The translations under genes were made by a program, and so were the position numbers. Below, one piece after another: positions 1 through 8,344 of a DNA stretch of 14,860 bases. This DNA is from Bacteroidales bacterium UBA1256 (GTDB lineage Bacteria; Bacteroidota; Bacteroidia; Bacteroidales; Paludibacteraceae), in assembly GCA_002308195.1 (NCBI GenBank), contig DBVU01000060.1:21307-36166 (forward strand). The letters run 5' to 3'. The notes under the pieces are model-generated. The model searched no databases. It was not told the origin of the DNA and saw nothing but the letters and a program-made list of their open reading frames with translations. Every line of letters begins with the position of its first letter. Position 1 is the stretch's first letter.

Positions 1-102
1 GCCGAACAGATTCTGCAAGCCCTGGAGCAAGATGAACAAGATACGCAAGAGAAAATGCAGCGACAACAAGGCAAGAAACGCCGCGTAGAGAAAGAATGGT
101 AG
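1..102 (+). CDS. batC: BatC-like TPR protein, C-terminal end only (partial)
   Basis: Frame 1 is open from the first base of the window and stops at TAG (100-102), giving the last 33 residues of a protein whose start lies outside. The visible tail is strongly charged and Gln-rich (AEQILQALEQDEQDTQEKMQ, then a Lys/Arg-rich stretch ending KEW). In Bacteroidota Bat operons the gene just before batD is batC, a TPR protein whose end has the same Glu/Gln/Lys-rich character and commonly finishes with Arg-Val-Asp/Glu-Lys-Asp/Glu-Trp. The identification rests on that tail and on batD and batE following on the same strand. The distance to batD is 43 nt with no terminator, so all three are probably on one mRNA. 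The TPR domains themselves are not visible here. Confidence 0.75.
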   Translation, partial: AEQILQALEQDEQDTQEKMQRQQGKKRRVEKEW

Positions 103-145
103 CCGCGTTTGCGTTCGGCAACCTCGGACAAAGGAAATAAAGACT

Positions 146-2002
146 ATGTATAAGAAACTATCAATAATCATTTTATTCTTCGGCATCGCGTTGAGCGTGT
201 TTGCCGAAGACGTTGTTTTCAAGGCTCAGGCACCGAGTCAGGTCATTGTAGGTCGACCTTTCCAGTTGACCTACTCGGTCAATCAGCGCAGCCGTGATCT
301 ACGTGCTCCGGAGATTACTGATTTTGACGTGCTAGCAGGTCCGTACACTTCGACTAGCAGCAGCACATCGTTCGTCAACGGACATCGTACTTCGTCGTTC
401 ACTCAGACCTACACCTATACGCTGATGGCCCAGAAAGCAGGCACGTTCACAATTCCGCCAGCCAGTATCAAGGTGGACGGAGAGAGTGTGCAATCGAATG
501 GCGTGCGCATTACTGTACTGCCTGAGGATGAGCAACCCGCCCAATCAGCATCTCAGAGCACAGGAGGACAAGCAAGTCAGACGAGCCAATCAACGCAGAG
601 TACGCAGAGCAGCAATACCAGTAGCGAAAATCTGTTTGTGCGCACTATTGCGTCAAAAACGCATGTGCATGAGCAAGAGGCGCTGATGATTACCTACAAA
701 CTCTATTTTGCGAACGTGGATGTTGCGCAGCTGACCAACAACACCAAATTGCCAGAGTTTACCGGTTTTCTAAAACAGGAACTTGAGCAAGGCGAGATAC
801 AAACTCAGTTGGAGCACTACAACGGCCGCAACTACCAGACGGCAGTGCTCTATCGCACCATCCTCTATCCGCAACATTCGGGAGACATCACCATCGAGCC
901 TGCAAAATTCGAAGCCGTAATACGTGTACAGACTCAGCAACAAGTTCGCAGCATCTTTGACAATTTCTTTGCTTCGTATACTAACGTCACGAAAATGCTG
1001 ACTGCGCCAGGTGCGACCATACACGTTAGCGCATTGCCTGGCGGAAAGCCTGCAGGTTTTTCGGGCGGTGTAGGTAAATTCACGATGACGCCTAGCATTT
1101 CCCAAACGGAACTGCAGACCAACGAAGCTGTGACTATCAAGATAGACATCACCGGTGCGGGAAATATGAAATTGCTGAAAACGCCTGCCATAGACTGGCC
1201 CGAAGGATTCGAGCCTTACGACCCGAAGGTAACCAACAATTTCAACACCACTACGGCAGGTGTGAGTGGAACCAAATCCATTGAATATCTGGCTATTCCG
1301 CGTAGCGCAGGCGACTATACGATTCCTGCTGTTAGTTTCAGTTATTTTGACATTGAGGACAAGGCCTATCGCACTCTCTCTACACCGGAATATACTATCC
1401 ACGTGAAACGCGGAGCGGGTGACAATGATAAGAATGCTAGCGATGGCGGTGTCATCTCCTATACTCAGAAAGAGGACATCAAGCAACTGGGCACCGATAT
1501 TCGCTATATCGATACACGGCCACTACCGACCGCCAATCGCAAAGCACAAATCATCGATTACCAATTCCTATGGTTGTGCTATGTTCTGCCTCTGCTGATT
1601 GCAGGTATAGTGCTGATTGTGCTGCGCAAGCAGATTAGAGAGAATGCGGACATCACACGCGTCAAGTACAAACGTGCAAATAAGGTGGCTCAAAAGCGAC
1701 TAAAAGCAGCTGCCGCGGCACTAAAAGCCAATAATAAAGATGCTTTCTACGCGGCCATTGAGCAAGCAGCATGGACCTATCTGAGCGACCGACTCAGTAT
1801 TCCGACTGCCGAATTGAATAAAGACAATATCTCGCAACTGCTCAGCAGCAAAGGCGTCAGCGACAGTCTGATTGGCGAAGTGAAAGATGTGCTCTCGACA
1901 GCTGAGTTTGCACGCTATGCTCCTAGCACTGACCATGCGATGGACGACCTATATCGAGCTACTACACAATTGATTAACAATCTTGAGGACCAGAAAATAT
2001 GA
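146..2002 (+). CDS. batD: BatD family membrane protein
   Basis: 618 aa. Residues 1-20 form a signal peptide (Lys-Lys, then a hydrophobic core, ending SVFA before EDVVF). A large periplasmic part follows, opening with the typical BatD beginning: a 'potential for X' type beta domain with VGRPFQLTYSV and PEITDFDVLAGP. Residues about 133-161 are a Ser/Gln/Thr-rich linker between two beta-sandwich regions. One transmembrane helix lies at about 474-493 (LCYVLPLLIAGIVLIVL), followed by a basic cytoplasmic tail with an Ala/Lys-rich helical segment. BatD belongs to the Bat (Bacteroides aerotolerance) set, where it is thought to work with the VWA proteins BatA and BatB in the envelope; its biochemical role is not established. 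An AAAGGA-like stretch lies about 10 nt before the ATG. The stop overlaps the batE start (ATGA), implying translational coupling. Confidence 0.93.
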   Translation: MYKKLSIIILFFGIALSVFAEDVVFKAQAPSQVIVGRPFQLTYSVNQRSRDLRAPEITDFDVLAGPYTSTSSSTSFVNGHRTSSFTQTYTYTLMAQKAGTFTIPPASIKVDGESVQSNGVRITVLPEDEQPAQSASQSTGGQASQTSQSTQSTQSSNTSSENLFVRTIASKTHVHEQEALMITYKLYFANVDVAQLTNNTKLPEFTGFLKQELEQGEIQTQLEHYNGRNYQTAVLYRTILYPQHSGDITIEPAKFEAVIRVQTQQQVRSIFDNFFASYTNVTKMLTAPGATIHVSALPGGKPAGFSGGVGKFTMTPSISQTELQTNEAVTIKIDITGAGNMKLLKTPAIDWPEGFEPYDPKVTNNFNTTTAGVSGTKSIEYLAIPRSAGDYTIPAVSFSYFDIEDKAYRTLSTPEYTIHVKRGAGDNDKNASDGGVISYTQKEDIKQLGTDIRYIDTRPLPTANRKAQIIDYQFLWLCYVLPLLIAGIVLIVLRKQIRENADITRVKYKRANKVAQKRLKAAAAALKANNKDAFYAAIEQAAWTYLSDRLSIPTAELNKDNISQLLSSKGVSDSLIGEVKDVLSTAEFARYAPSTDHAMDDLYRATTQLINNLEDQKI

Positions 2003-2739
2003 AAAAGATATTTGTAATTTGTCAATGCCTATTGGTTATTGCACTTTGTGCAAATGCGCAGACGCCTTTCGACGAAGCTAATGCGGCTTACGCGGAAGGA
2101 CGCTACGATGATGCAGCTATGCTCTACCAAGCTATCTTGGATGAGCAGCCAGATGCTCAGGTTTATTATAATCTTGGAAATGTACGCTACAAACAAGGCG
2201 AATTGGCGCAAGCTATCCTATGCTACGAGCGGGCACTGCGTTTGCGCCCTAATTATCCGGATGCGAAATACAACCTGAAGTTTGCCCAAAGCCGCATTAC
2301 CGACAATATACCAGAACAGGATTTCTTTGTTTCGGCTTGGGTTCGTGCCATGCGTAACAATCTAAGCGAGCAAACATGGATGTGGCTGTCAGTAGGTCTC
2401 TTCTTGCTCATGCTCGTGGCGTTATTGCTCTTCCTGCTAGCAAGCGCAGTTGGTGTCCGCAAGAGCGCTTTCCATATTGCCTGGATTGCCCTACTCTTCT
2501 CTATCGTTGCAGGGCTCAACACCGTTTCGCTCCATCGACGCGATACGTTGCGCAACGAGGCTATCATCACTCAGGGTATCGTCAATGCAAAGTCCGCTCC
2601 TGACCGCTCGGGCACGGACCTATTCACCGTTCATGAGGGAACAAAGGTCACTATCCGCGAGACTATCGGCGAATGGTGCAATATCCGCGTCGGGAGTAAT
2701 CAGGGTTGGATCCGATTGCAATGTCTGGAACGGATATAA
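1999..2739 (+). CDS. batE: BatE, TPR and SH3-domain membrane protein
   Basis: 246 aa. Signal peptide residues 1-20 (cleavage probably after CANA). Two TPR units follow at about 22-90 (ANAAYAEGRYDDAAMLYQAI, then YYNLGNVRYKQGELAQAILC and ALRLRPNYPDAKYNL). Two transmembrane helices lie at about 127-151 and 158-178, separated by a short basic turn. A bacterial SH3-like domain fills about 187-246 (NAKSAPDRSGTDLFTVHEGT, then EWCNIRV and GWI). This TPR, two-helix, SH3b order is the usual BatE architecture in Bacteroidota. It probably acts at the cytoplasmic membrane with the other Bat proteins as a scaffold in the aerotolerance system; the exact function is unknown. The start ATG overlaps the batD stop by 4 nt. 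It is the last gene of the operon: a strong terminator begins 2 nt after its stop. Confidence 0.92.
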   Translation: MKKIFVICQCLLVIALCANAQTPFDEANAAYAEGRYDDAAMLYQAILDEQPDAQVYYNLGNVRYKQGELAQAILCYERALRLRPNYPDAKYNLKFAQSRITDNIPEQDFFVSAWVRAMRNNLSEQTWMWLSVGLFLLMLVALLLFLLASAVGVRKSAFHIAWIALLFSIVAGLNTVSLHRRDTLRNEAIITQGIVNAKSAPDRSGTDLFTVHEGTKVTIRETIGEWCNIRVGSNQGWIRLQCLERI

Positions 2740-2740
2740 C

Positions 2741-2776
2741 AAAAATAAACGCGCTGTGAAGAGCGCGTTTATTTTT
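2741..2776. terminator. Bidirectional rho-independent terminator
   Basis: A perfect 15-bp stem: AAAAATAAACGCGCT (2741-2755) pairs with AGCGCGTTTATTTTT (2762-2776) around the 6-nt loop GTGAAG. The GC core (CGCGCT/AGCGCG) is flanked by A-tracts on one side and T-tracts on the other, so it can terminate transcripts from either direction. It starts 2 nt after the batE stop. On the other strand it abuts the TAA (2776-2778) of the convergent lipoprotein gene, so that stop codon shares one base with the stem. It therefore closes both operons. Confidence 0.93.
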
Positions 2777-4236
2777 TATCTACGAGTACTGGAGCCACTG
2801 CTACTACCACCTGATGTTCGCGAACCTGATGAAGATGAGGACGACGAACTACCAGAACGTTGGCTGCTCGAAGAAGACTGCGAGCCAGTTGTACGCTGCT
2901 GATTCACAGGAGTAGAAGTACGTTGTACCGTTGTTGTCTTGCCTTGCTCATTAGTCTGCTTGATAGTAGTACGAGTTGAACCATTGGTATTCACACGCGT
3001 AGAAACGCTAGTAGAAGGCTGGCGGTTAACCGTTGACTGCTGAGACGAGGTCTGCGAAGAACGTGAAGATGAACTAGAAGACGTAGTCTGAGTGGTGGTC
3101 TGTTGACGCGATGTAGACTGTGCAGAGCCAGTCTGGGCCGATGAAGGCTGACGTGTAACAGTAGAAGACGACGGTTTCTGAGATGCGGTCTGAGAAGTCT
3201 GAGATGTTTGAGACGTACGAGTAGAAGTTCCGCTAGTCTGTGTCGTAGTGGTCGAAGTACCAGTTGTACGACTCGGAGACGACGTTGTTGAAGACGTAGA
3301 AGAAGTTCTAGACGATGTACCGGACGAAGCAGAAGAACCTTCGCGAGAAGACGACTGCTGACGTTGAGTCTCATTGCGCAACTCACCTGCATTGCGAACC
3401 GTCACACCCGAACCATTAGCTGTCAGTTGGTGTGTAACACGCTGGTCGAACGAATCATTAGGATGCTGATCCTGATAATCGTGACGGCGATGTTGGTCTG
3501 TCATATGCGTATAACCATCCCAATACGGCTGCTGCGGATAATCGCAGTGGTGGCAGTAGTGGTGATTGTGCATATAGGTATTGATATACGCCTGATAGTG
3601 ATTCAAATAAATCGGCTTCAGATACTGATAGTGAGACGGGAAATGGCCGTGGTGGTAAGGCGAGAACCATGGGTTGTAGTGAGGACGACCAAACACTGTC
3701 CACAACGGAGGACGTTGTACAAAGACAGGACGTACTACGTAGTTGTAACCATAGATATAGCGATCACCGATAACCTCTACATAGAGACGATCGGAACGCC
3801 ACTCAGCAATCAGCGTAGCCACATCTTGGAATACAGATGGAGCCAAGCAAGCCTGAATAAGGAACACGTGGCGATAGCCTTGATAAGTCTCCAAAACACG
3901 CAGATAATCGATATATCCATCGCGATTAAGATCAAGGTTGTTGATCATATAGCGACTGGAGTTGAGCAGACGCTCGAACTCTTCCACCGTGTTAGCCTCA
4001 GCAAAAGCTGCGCCAACAGCCTGGAGATCGAGATAGAATGACCAATCGTTGTTGAATGAAGTAACCGTAACCGTAGTTGTTGTGGTCACTTTTGGGGTCG
4101 GTGTAGTTACCTGTGTCGTATAGACAGTAGTAACCGGTGCTACGTACTCCGTAGTAGGAGCAACCGTGTGAATACTAGTCCAGCAACCGGTAAGGCTCAT
4201 GGCCACCGCTGCTAATAAAAGAATGTGCTTTTTCAT
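2776..4236 (-). CDS. Lipoprotein with EF-hand-like loop, His/Tyr-rich middle and Ser/Thr-rich tail
   Basis: 486 aa, family not named. The N-terminus is a lipoprotein signal: Lys-Lys, hydrophobic core, lipobox LTGC with the acylated Cys at 18. A Thr/Val-rich linker follows to about residue 50, then a small folded domain (about 54-175) with DLNRDGYIDYLRV at 102-114. Its D102-x-N104-x-D106-G-x-I-D110 spacing matches an EF-hand/dockerin-type calcium loop, but position 12 is Arg instead of Glu/Asp. Residues about 186-262 are very rich in His, Tyr and Pro, including a His/Cys cluster at 223-231 (HNHHYCHHC). From about 294 to the end the chain is almost entirely Ser, Thr, Gln, Arg and Gly, likely disordered. 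It starts 1 nt after the infB stop, so it is probably read through from rimP-nusA-infB. Probably an envelope protein; function unknown. Confidence 0.8.
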   Translation of the reverse strand: MKKHILLLAAVAMSLTGCWTSIHTVAPTTEYVAPVTTVYTTQVTTPTPKVTTTTTVTVTSFNNDWSFYLDLQAVGAAFAEANTVEEFERLLNSSRYMINNLDLNRDGYIDYLRVLETYQGYRHVFLIQACLAPSVFQDVATLIAEWRSDRLYVEVIGDRYIYGYNYVVRPVFVQRPPLWTVFGRPHYNPWFSPYHHGHFPSHYQYLKPIYLNHYQAYINTYMHNHHYCHHCDYPQQPYWDGYTHMTDQHRRHDYQDQHPNDSFDQRVTHQLTANGSGVTVRNAGELRNETQRQQSSSREGSSASSGTSSRTSSTSSTTSSPSRTTGTSTTTTQTSGTSTRTSQTSQTSQTASQKPSSSTVTRQPSSAQTGSAQSTSRQQTTTQTTSSSSSSRSSQTSSQQSTVNRQPSTSVSTRVNTNGSTRTTIKQTNEQGKTTTVQRTSTPVNQQRTTGSQSSSSSQRSGSSSSSSSSGSRTSGGSSSGSSTRR

Positions 4237-4237
4237 A

Positions 4238-6910
4238 TTACAAAGTTTTTGCTACTTCAATTTCTTCGAACGACTCGAGGATATCGCCTACTTGCAAATC
4301 GTCGTAGGCCTTCAGGCTCAAACCACATTCGGTATTAACGCCTGCCTCCTTGATATCATCCTTAACATGCTTAAGCGAGGCTAACTCGGCCGTCTTAATA
4401 ACGATACCGTCACGAATAACGCGAACCTTGTTGCCACGTTTGATCTTACCCTCACGTACAATACATCCTGCAATAGTGCCCACCTTGGAGATATGGAAGG
4501 TCTGCAGAACCTCGAGCGTAGCTGTGACTTCCTCTTTCACCTCAGGCGAAAGCATACCAGCCATAGCGTCCTTGAGTTCGTTGATAGCATCATAGATGAT
4601 GGAATAGATTCGGATATCCACTTCTTCGGTTTCCGCCATCTTGCGCGCCGTGCCAGTAGGACGGACATTGAAGCCGACGATCATGGCATCGGAAGCCGCA
4701 GCCAACATGACATCGCTATCGCTGATAGCACCTACAGCGCCATGGATAACATTGACCTGAATATTCTCGGTAGATAGTTTGATGAGCGAGTCCTTGATTG
4801 CTTCAACAGATCCATCCACATCGGCCTTAACGATAACATTAAGTTCCTTGAAGTCACCAATAGCCATACGGCGACCGATTTCCTCAAGACCAATATGCTT
4901 CTTCGTGCGGATAGACTGCTCGCGCTGAAGTTGTTCGCGTTTGGTAGCGATGTCGCGTGCTTCTTGCTCGGTAGGCAATACGTTGAATTCATCGCCCGCC
5001 TGCGGAGCACCATTCAAACCAAGGATGGAACACGGTTCGCCCGGATGAACCTCGGTGATCTTTTGGCCACGCTCGTTGAACATAGCCTTGATACGACCGT
5101 GATAGGTTCCTGCAAGGACGATATCTCCCATATGGAGTGTACCATCTTGCACCAAGAGAGTAGCCAGATAGCCACGACCTTTGTCAAGCGAAGACTCAAT
5201 GACAGAACCTTTAGCACGACGTTTTGGATTGGCCTTCAGTTCTAGTAATTCTGCCTCGAGCAACACTTTCTCCAATAGTTCGTACACACCTGTACCATGT
5301 TTCGCAGAAATCTCTTGGCACTGGTACTTACCACCCCAATCCTCAACAAGGATATTCATATTGGAGAGTTGTTCACGAATCTTATCAGGATTAGCGCCCG
5401 GTTTATCAACTTTGTTGATAGCGAATATCATCGGCACACCTGCAGCCTGTGCGTGGTTGATAGCCTCAATAGTTTGTGGCATGACAGCATCATCGGCCGC
5501 CACAATGATGATAGCAATATCGGTTACCTTAGCACCACGGGCACGCATGGCAGTAAAGGCCGCGTGACCAGGAGTATCGAGGAACGTGATATGCTGACCA
5601 TTCTTGAGTTTAACATTATATGCACCGATGTGCTGGGTGATACCACCCGCCTCGCCGGCAATCACGTTGGCATTACGAATATGGTCGAGCAACGAAGTTT
5701 TACCGTGATCGACGTGACCCATGACCGTGATAATCGGGCAACGCGGTTCCATATCCGCATCGTTAATGACTTCGTCCGCATTGATTTCTTCCACCACATG
5801 CGCAGCCACATATTCAGTTTGGAAGCCAAACTCCTCTGCTACCAGATTGATGGTCTCAGCGTCAAGACGCTGGTTGATAGAAACGAAGAGTCCCAACGAC
5901 ATACATGTACCGATAATTTTGTTGACCGGTACATTCATCATATTAGCCAAATCGTTCGCAGTAACAAACTCAGTCAGTTTGAGCACCTTAGATTGCTCCT
6001 GGGCCTCCATTATCTCGAGTTCGTGCTTCTCACGTTCTTGCTCACGGCGTTCACGTTTGTATTTAGAAGCATTGCTCTTGCCCTTAGGTTGTTGCAGACG
6101 GTTGAGAGTCTCCTTCAAAGCGCGTTCAACCTCTTCCTGAGTAGCTTCGCGTGGCTGAATCTTCTTGCCCTTGTTGCCCTTACCGGTTTGATTACGCTTG
6201 TCGTTAGGATCCACCTTAGCTGCTCCACCCTTGATACGCTCGCGTTTGCGACGTTCTGCAGCAGCTTGCTGCTGAGCCTGTTGAGCTTGCTGACGTTCCT
6301 CACGCTCTTTACGTTTCTGCTCTTTGGTCTTTTTGGCAGGACGTGTAGAAGTGTCGATAGAATCGAGATCAATCTTACCCACGACCTTAGGAGCATTCTT
6401 CAACTCGGGTTTGCCCAGAGAGAATACTTCTTGTTTTTTCGGTTCTGCCGGTTGTTCTGCCTCTTTGGCCTGAGCTTCGCGAGCAGCCTCTGCGGCTTGT
6501 CGGGCTTCCTCTGCTGCTTTTTTCGCAGCCTCAGCCTCCGCCTTTGCGCGTTCGGCCTCTTCTTTAGCCTTTTGAGCAGCTTCTGCTTTGGCCTTCTTCT
6601 CTGCCTCGAGATCGATTTTGCCTATCACTTTAGGTTGAGGCACAGAAGTCTCAATGTGTGCAGGCTCTTTGTGTTCGACGGTCAGCGTAGGCGCAGCCGC
6701 ACGCTCTTGGCGTTCGGCCGCTTGACGGTCTGCCTCCAATTTGATGGCCATATCCTTGTTGAATTCCTTAGCGAGCAACAGGAAGAGGTCGTCATCGATA
6801 CGGACATTTGGATCCGCCTCGATAGGATGACCGTGCTTCTCGCAAAAGGCAGTCAGCGTAGACATGCCGATGTTCAGTTCTTTACAGGCTTTTATTACTT
6901 TAATCGCCAT
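4238..6910 (-). CDS. infB: Translation initiation factor IF-2
   Basis: 890 aa. IF-2 is the GTPase that places initiator fMet-tRNA on the 30S subunit and promotes 50S joining. Order: an IF2_N-type helical domain at about 1-55 (starting [20 protein letters not shown]); a long Ala/Glu/Lys/Gln-rich linker (about 60-300) with an internal 'KVIGKIDL' type repeat; a second IF2_N domain at about 308-366; then the GTPase domain. All five G motifs are intact: G1 GHVDHGKT (398-405), G2 [10 protein letters not shown] (422-431), G3 DTPGH (445-449), G4 NKVD (499-502), G5 SAKHG (535-539). Domain II, domain III and the C-terminal tRNA-binding domain follow. The length is within the family range, a little short for Bacteroidota because the linker is modest. 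It begins 23 nt after nusA and ends 1 nt before the lipoprotein gene. Confidence 0.98.
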   Translation of the reverse strand: MAIKVIKACKELNIGMSTLTAFCEKHGHPIEADPNVRIDDDLFLLLAKEFNKDMAIKLEADRQAAERQERAAAPTLTVEHKEPAHIETSVPQPKVIGKIDLEAEKKAKAEAAQKAKEEAERAKAEAEAAKKAAEEARQAAEAAREAQAKEAEQPAEPKKQEVFSLGKPELKNAPKVVGKIDLDSIDTSTRPAKKTKEQKRKEREERQQAQQAQQQAAAERRKRERIKGGAAKVDPNDKRNQTGKGNKGKKIQPREATQEEVERALKETLNRLQQPKGKSNASKYKRERREQEREKHELEIMEAQEQSKVLKLTEFVTANDLANMMNVPVNKIIGTCMSLGLFVSINQRLDAETINLVAEEFGFQTEYVAAHVVEEINADEVINDADMEPRCPIITVMGHVDHGKTSLLDHIRNANVIAGEAGGITQHIGAYNVKLKNGQHITFLDTPGHAAFTAMRARGAKVTDIAIIIVAADDAVMPQTIEAINHAQAAGVPMIFAINKVDKPGANPDKIREQLSNMNILVEDWGGKYQCQEISAKHGTGVYELLEKVLLEAELLELKANPKRRAKGSVIESSLDKGRGYLATLLVQDGTLHMGDIVLAGTYHGRIKAMFNERGQKITEVHPGEPCSILGLNGAPQAGDEFNVLPTEQEARDIATKREQLQREQSIRTKKHIGLEEIGRRMAIGDFKELNVIVKADVDGSVEAIKDSLIKLSTENIQVNVIHGAVGAISDSDVMLAAASDAMIVGFNVRPTGTARKMAETEEVDIRIYSIIYDAINELKDAMAGMLSPEVKEEVTATLEVLQTFHISKVGTIAGCIVREGKIKRGNKVRVIRDGIVIKTAELASLKHVKDDIKEAGVNTECGLSLKAYDDLQVGDILESFEEIEVAKTL

Positions 6911-6933
6911 AGAATTGTATTTTATGGTTAGTA

Positions 6934-8190
6934 TTAATCGTTAGCAAATTCGGCGGCGAGTATACGCAATACGTCGTCGATAGTCTCCTCCTCAAGATCT
7001 GTTTGCTGGAGAAGTTCTTCTTTGCTCTTCGCCAACACATCCTTGGCTGTATCGAGTCCGATAGCCTTGAGTGCATCGAGAACCCACTGATCGATTTCGT
7101 CATTGAATTCGTCCAAATAGATATCATCGAGATCTTGCTCGTCCATCTCACGATAGACATCAATCTGGAAACCAGTAAGCATAGAAGCCAATTTGATATT
7201 GAAACCGCCCTTACCGATAGCCAATGAAACCTCGTCCGGTTGGAGATAAACCTTAGCAGCCTTGTTCTCCTCGTCAATCTCCATAGAAGAGATCTTAGCC
7301 GGTGCAAGGGCACGTTGAATATAAAGTTTGATATTCTTGGTATAATTGATGACATCAATATTCTCGTTGCGGAGTTCGCGAACGATACCATGAATACGTG
7401 CGCCCTTAACGCCCACGCAAGCACCTACAGGGTCGATGCGATCGTCAAAAGACTCAACAGCCACTTTGGCGCGTTCTCCAGGGATACGAGCGATATTCTT
7501 GATAGAGATGAGTCCTTCTTTCACCTCAGGAATCTCTTGCTCGAAGAGACGTTGCAAGAACAATGGGCTAGTACGCGAGAGGATGATCTTCGGATTTTGA
7601 TTCTTATTGTCCACCTGAACTACCACTGCGCGAACCACCTCACCCTTGCGATAGAAATCGGTTGGGATTTGGTTCTGGCGCGGCAGATAGAGCTCATTGC
7701 CTTCGTCATCGAGCAGAAGCATCTCTTTCTTCCAAACCTGATAGAGCTCACCGGAAACAATCTGGCCGAGCATATCGGAGTATTTGAGATAGAGGTTCTC
7801 CTTTTGAAGTTCGAGAATCTTAGAAGCCAAAGTCTGACGAAGATTGAGAATCATACGACGTCCGAATGAACTAAAATCAACCTTATCGGTGATTTCCTCA
7901 CCTACTTCTGCTTCGTCATCAAGCTGACGTGCTTCGCTGAGCGAGATCTGGGTGTCGGGATTAGCCACATCGTCATCCTCCATAATCAGACGATTGCGGT
8001 AGATTTCCAAGTCACCTTTGTCGGGGTTAATAATAACATCGTAGTTGGCGTCCGTTCCATACATCTTAGCAATCACATTACGGAACGAATCCTCCAGTAC
8101 ATTCATCAAAGTTTGTTGGTCAATGCTTTTGAAGTCTTTGAATTCTCTAAAAATGTCAACCATATTGATTGACTCTTGTTTTGTTGCCAT
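6934..8190 (-). CDS. nusA: Transcription termination/antitermination factor NusA
   Basis: 418 aa from the preferred ATG at 8190. NusA binds RNA polymerase and nascent RNA and modulates pausing, termination and antitermination. Order: an N-terminal RNAP-binding domain (about 1-130, opening [20 protein letters not shown]); an S1 domain at about 140-205; KH1 with a GVKGARI loop near 261; KH2 with a GKGG loop near 326; then an acidic, helical C-terminus with one helix-hairpin-helix-like repeat ([18 protein letters not shown]). The open frame continues 24 nt upstream to a GTG at 8214, which would add MSEDSQQR. I prefer the ATG because Bacteroidota NusA proteins usually begin with Met-Ala and reach the Ile/Val-Asp-x-Phe-x-Glu-Phe-Lys motif within about 18 residues. 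It follows rimP after an unusually long structured spacer and precedes infB. Confidence 0.96.
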   Translation of the reverse strand: MATKQESINMVDIFREFKDFKSIDQQTLMNVLEDSFRNVIAKMYGTDANYDVIINPDKGDLEIYRNRLIMEDDDVANPDTQISLSEARQLDDEAEVGEEITDKVDFSSFGRRMILNLRQTLASKILELQKENLYLKYSDMLGQIVSGELYQVWKKEMLLLDDEGNELYLPRQNQIPTDFYRKGEVVRAVVVQVDNKNQNPKIILSRTSPLFLQRLFEQEIPEVKEGLISIKNIARIPGERAKVAVESFDDRIDPVGACVGVKGARIHGIVRELRNENIDVINYTKNIKLYIQRALAPAKISSMEIDEENKAAKVYLQPDEVSLAIGKGGFNIKLASMLTGFQIDVYREMDEQDLDDIYLDEFNDEIDQWVLDALKAIGLDTAKDVLAKSKEELLQQTDLEEETIDDVLRILAAEFAND

Positions 8191-8344
8191 TCGCTGCTGG
8201 CTATCCTCGGACACGAACTGACGATACGATCGTCATTAAGTCCTCAGATGCCCCCCGCTCTTAGTTCGGACTATCACTTCGTTAGCAGTCCTCACTATTT
8301 TGGAAGGCTCCTCTCAACCAGCTAAGAGGGGTTAAAAAGTTATA
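8191..8344 (-). promoter_or_regulatory. Structured rimP-nusA spacer RNA with alternative pairings
   Basis: This 154-nt spacer separates rimP from nusA inside the operon. On minus-strand RNA I see four stems. (a) A local hairpin at 8310-8329: an 8-bp stem with two G-U pairs and loop CUGG. (b) A long-range stem in which CUCUUAG (8328-8322) pairs with CUAAGAG (8264-8258), extended by three C-G pairs after a one-base bulge. (c) GGACU/AGUCC at 8291-8268. (d) A 7-bp hairpin UGACGAU-CGU-AUCGUCA at 8235-8219. Stems (a) and (b) use the same CUCUUAG segment and cannot coexist, which is what an attenuator or switch would look like. I could not match it to a known riboswitch, tRNA or ribozyme. There is no U-tract terminator and no Bacteroidota promoter in it. 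Confidence 0.5.
8201..8236 (-). other. Possible 11-codon leader ORF ahead of nusA
   Basis: On the minus strand an ATG at 8236 opens a short frame (MTIVSSVRVRG) ending at TAG (8203-8201), 10 nt before the preferred nusA ATG. Its start codon sits at the base of a 7-bp hairpin (8219-8235). It could couple translation to nusA or be chance; there is no clear Shine-Dalgarno sequence and no homology evidence. Confidence 0.25.

Noticed and set aside
770..1486. A 238-codon open frame on the - strand inside batD
   Set aside because: It is antisense to a recognisable BatD; the composition is odd and it has no upstream signals.
2450..2902. A 150-codon + strand frame running through the batE end and terminator
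   Set aside because: It crosses the strong terminator and reads batE out of frame; no homology is recognisable.
2971..3360. Tandem or CRISPR-like repeats in the GA/CT-rich stretch of the lipoprotein gene
   Set aside because: It is low-complexity Ser/Thr/Arg/Gln coding sequence with no fixed repeat unit or spacer length.
3364..4041. A 225-codon open frame on the + strand opposite the lipoprotein gene
   Set aside because: Ile/Val-rich antisense translation with no motif. The minus-strand gene has a convincing lipobox and operon position.
5297..6931. A 544-codon open frame on the + strand, opposite infB
   Set aside because: It is the complement of a fully conserved IF-2 gene with intact G motifs. 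Its translation is Leu/Phe/Arg/Cys-rich, as expected from antisense of Glu/Lys/Ala codons, and shows no domain.
8191..8214. GTG start at 8214 for nusA
   Set aside because: It would add eight residues (MSEDSQQR) not typical of Bacteroidota NusA; the ATG at 8190 gives the usual N-terminus.
8215..8344. tRNA or hammerhead ribozyme in the rimP-nusA spacer
   Set aside because: A D-arm-like stretch (UAGCUGGUUGAGAG) and a CUGAGGA match caught my eye, but there is no T-loop (GGTTCRANNCC), no acceptor stem, and no GAAA partner after a second stem.
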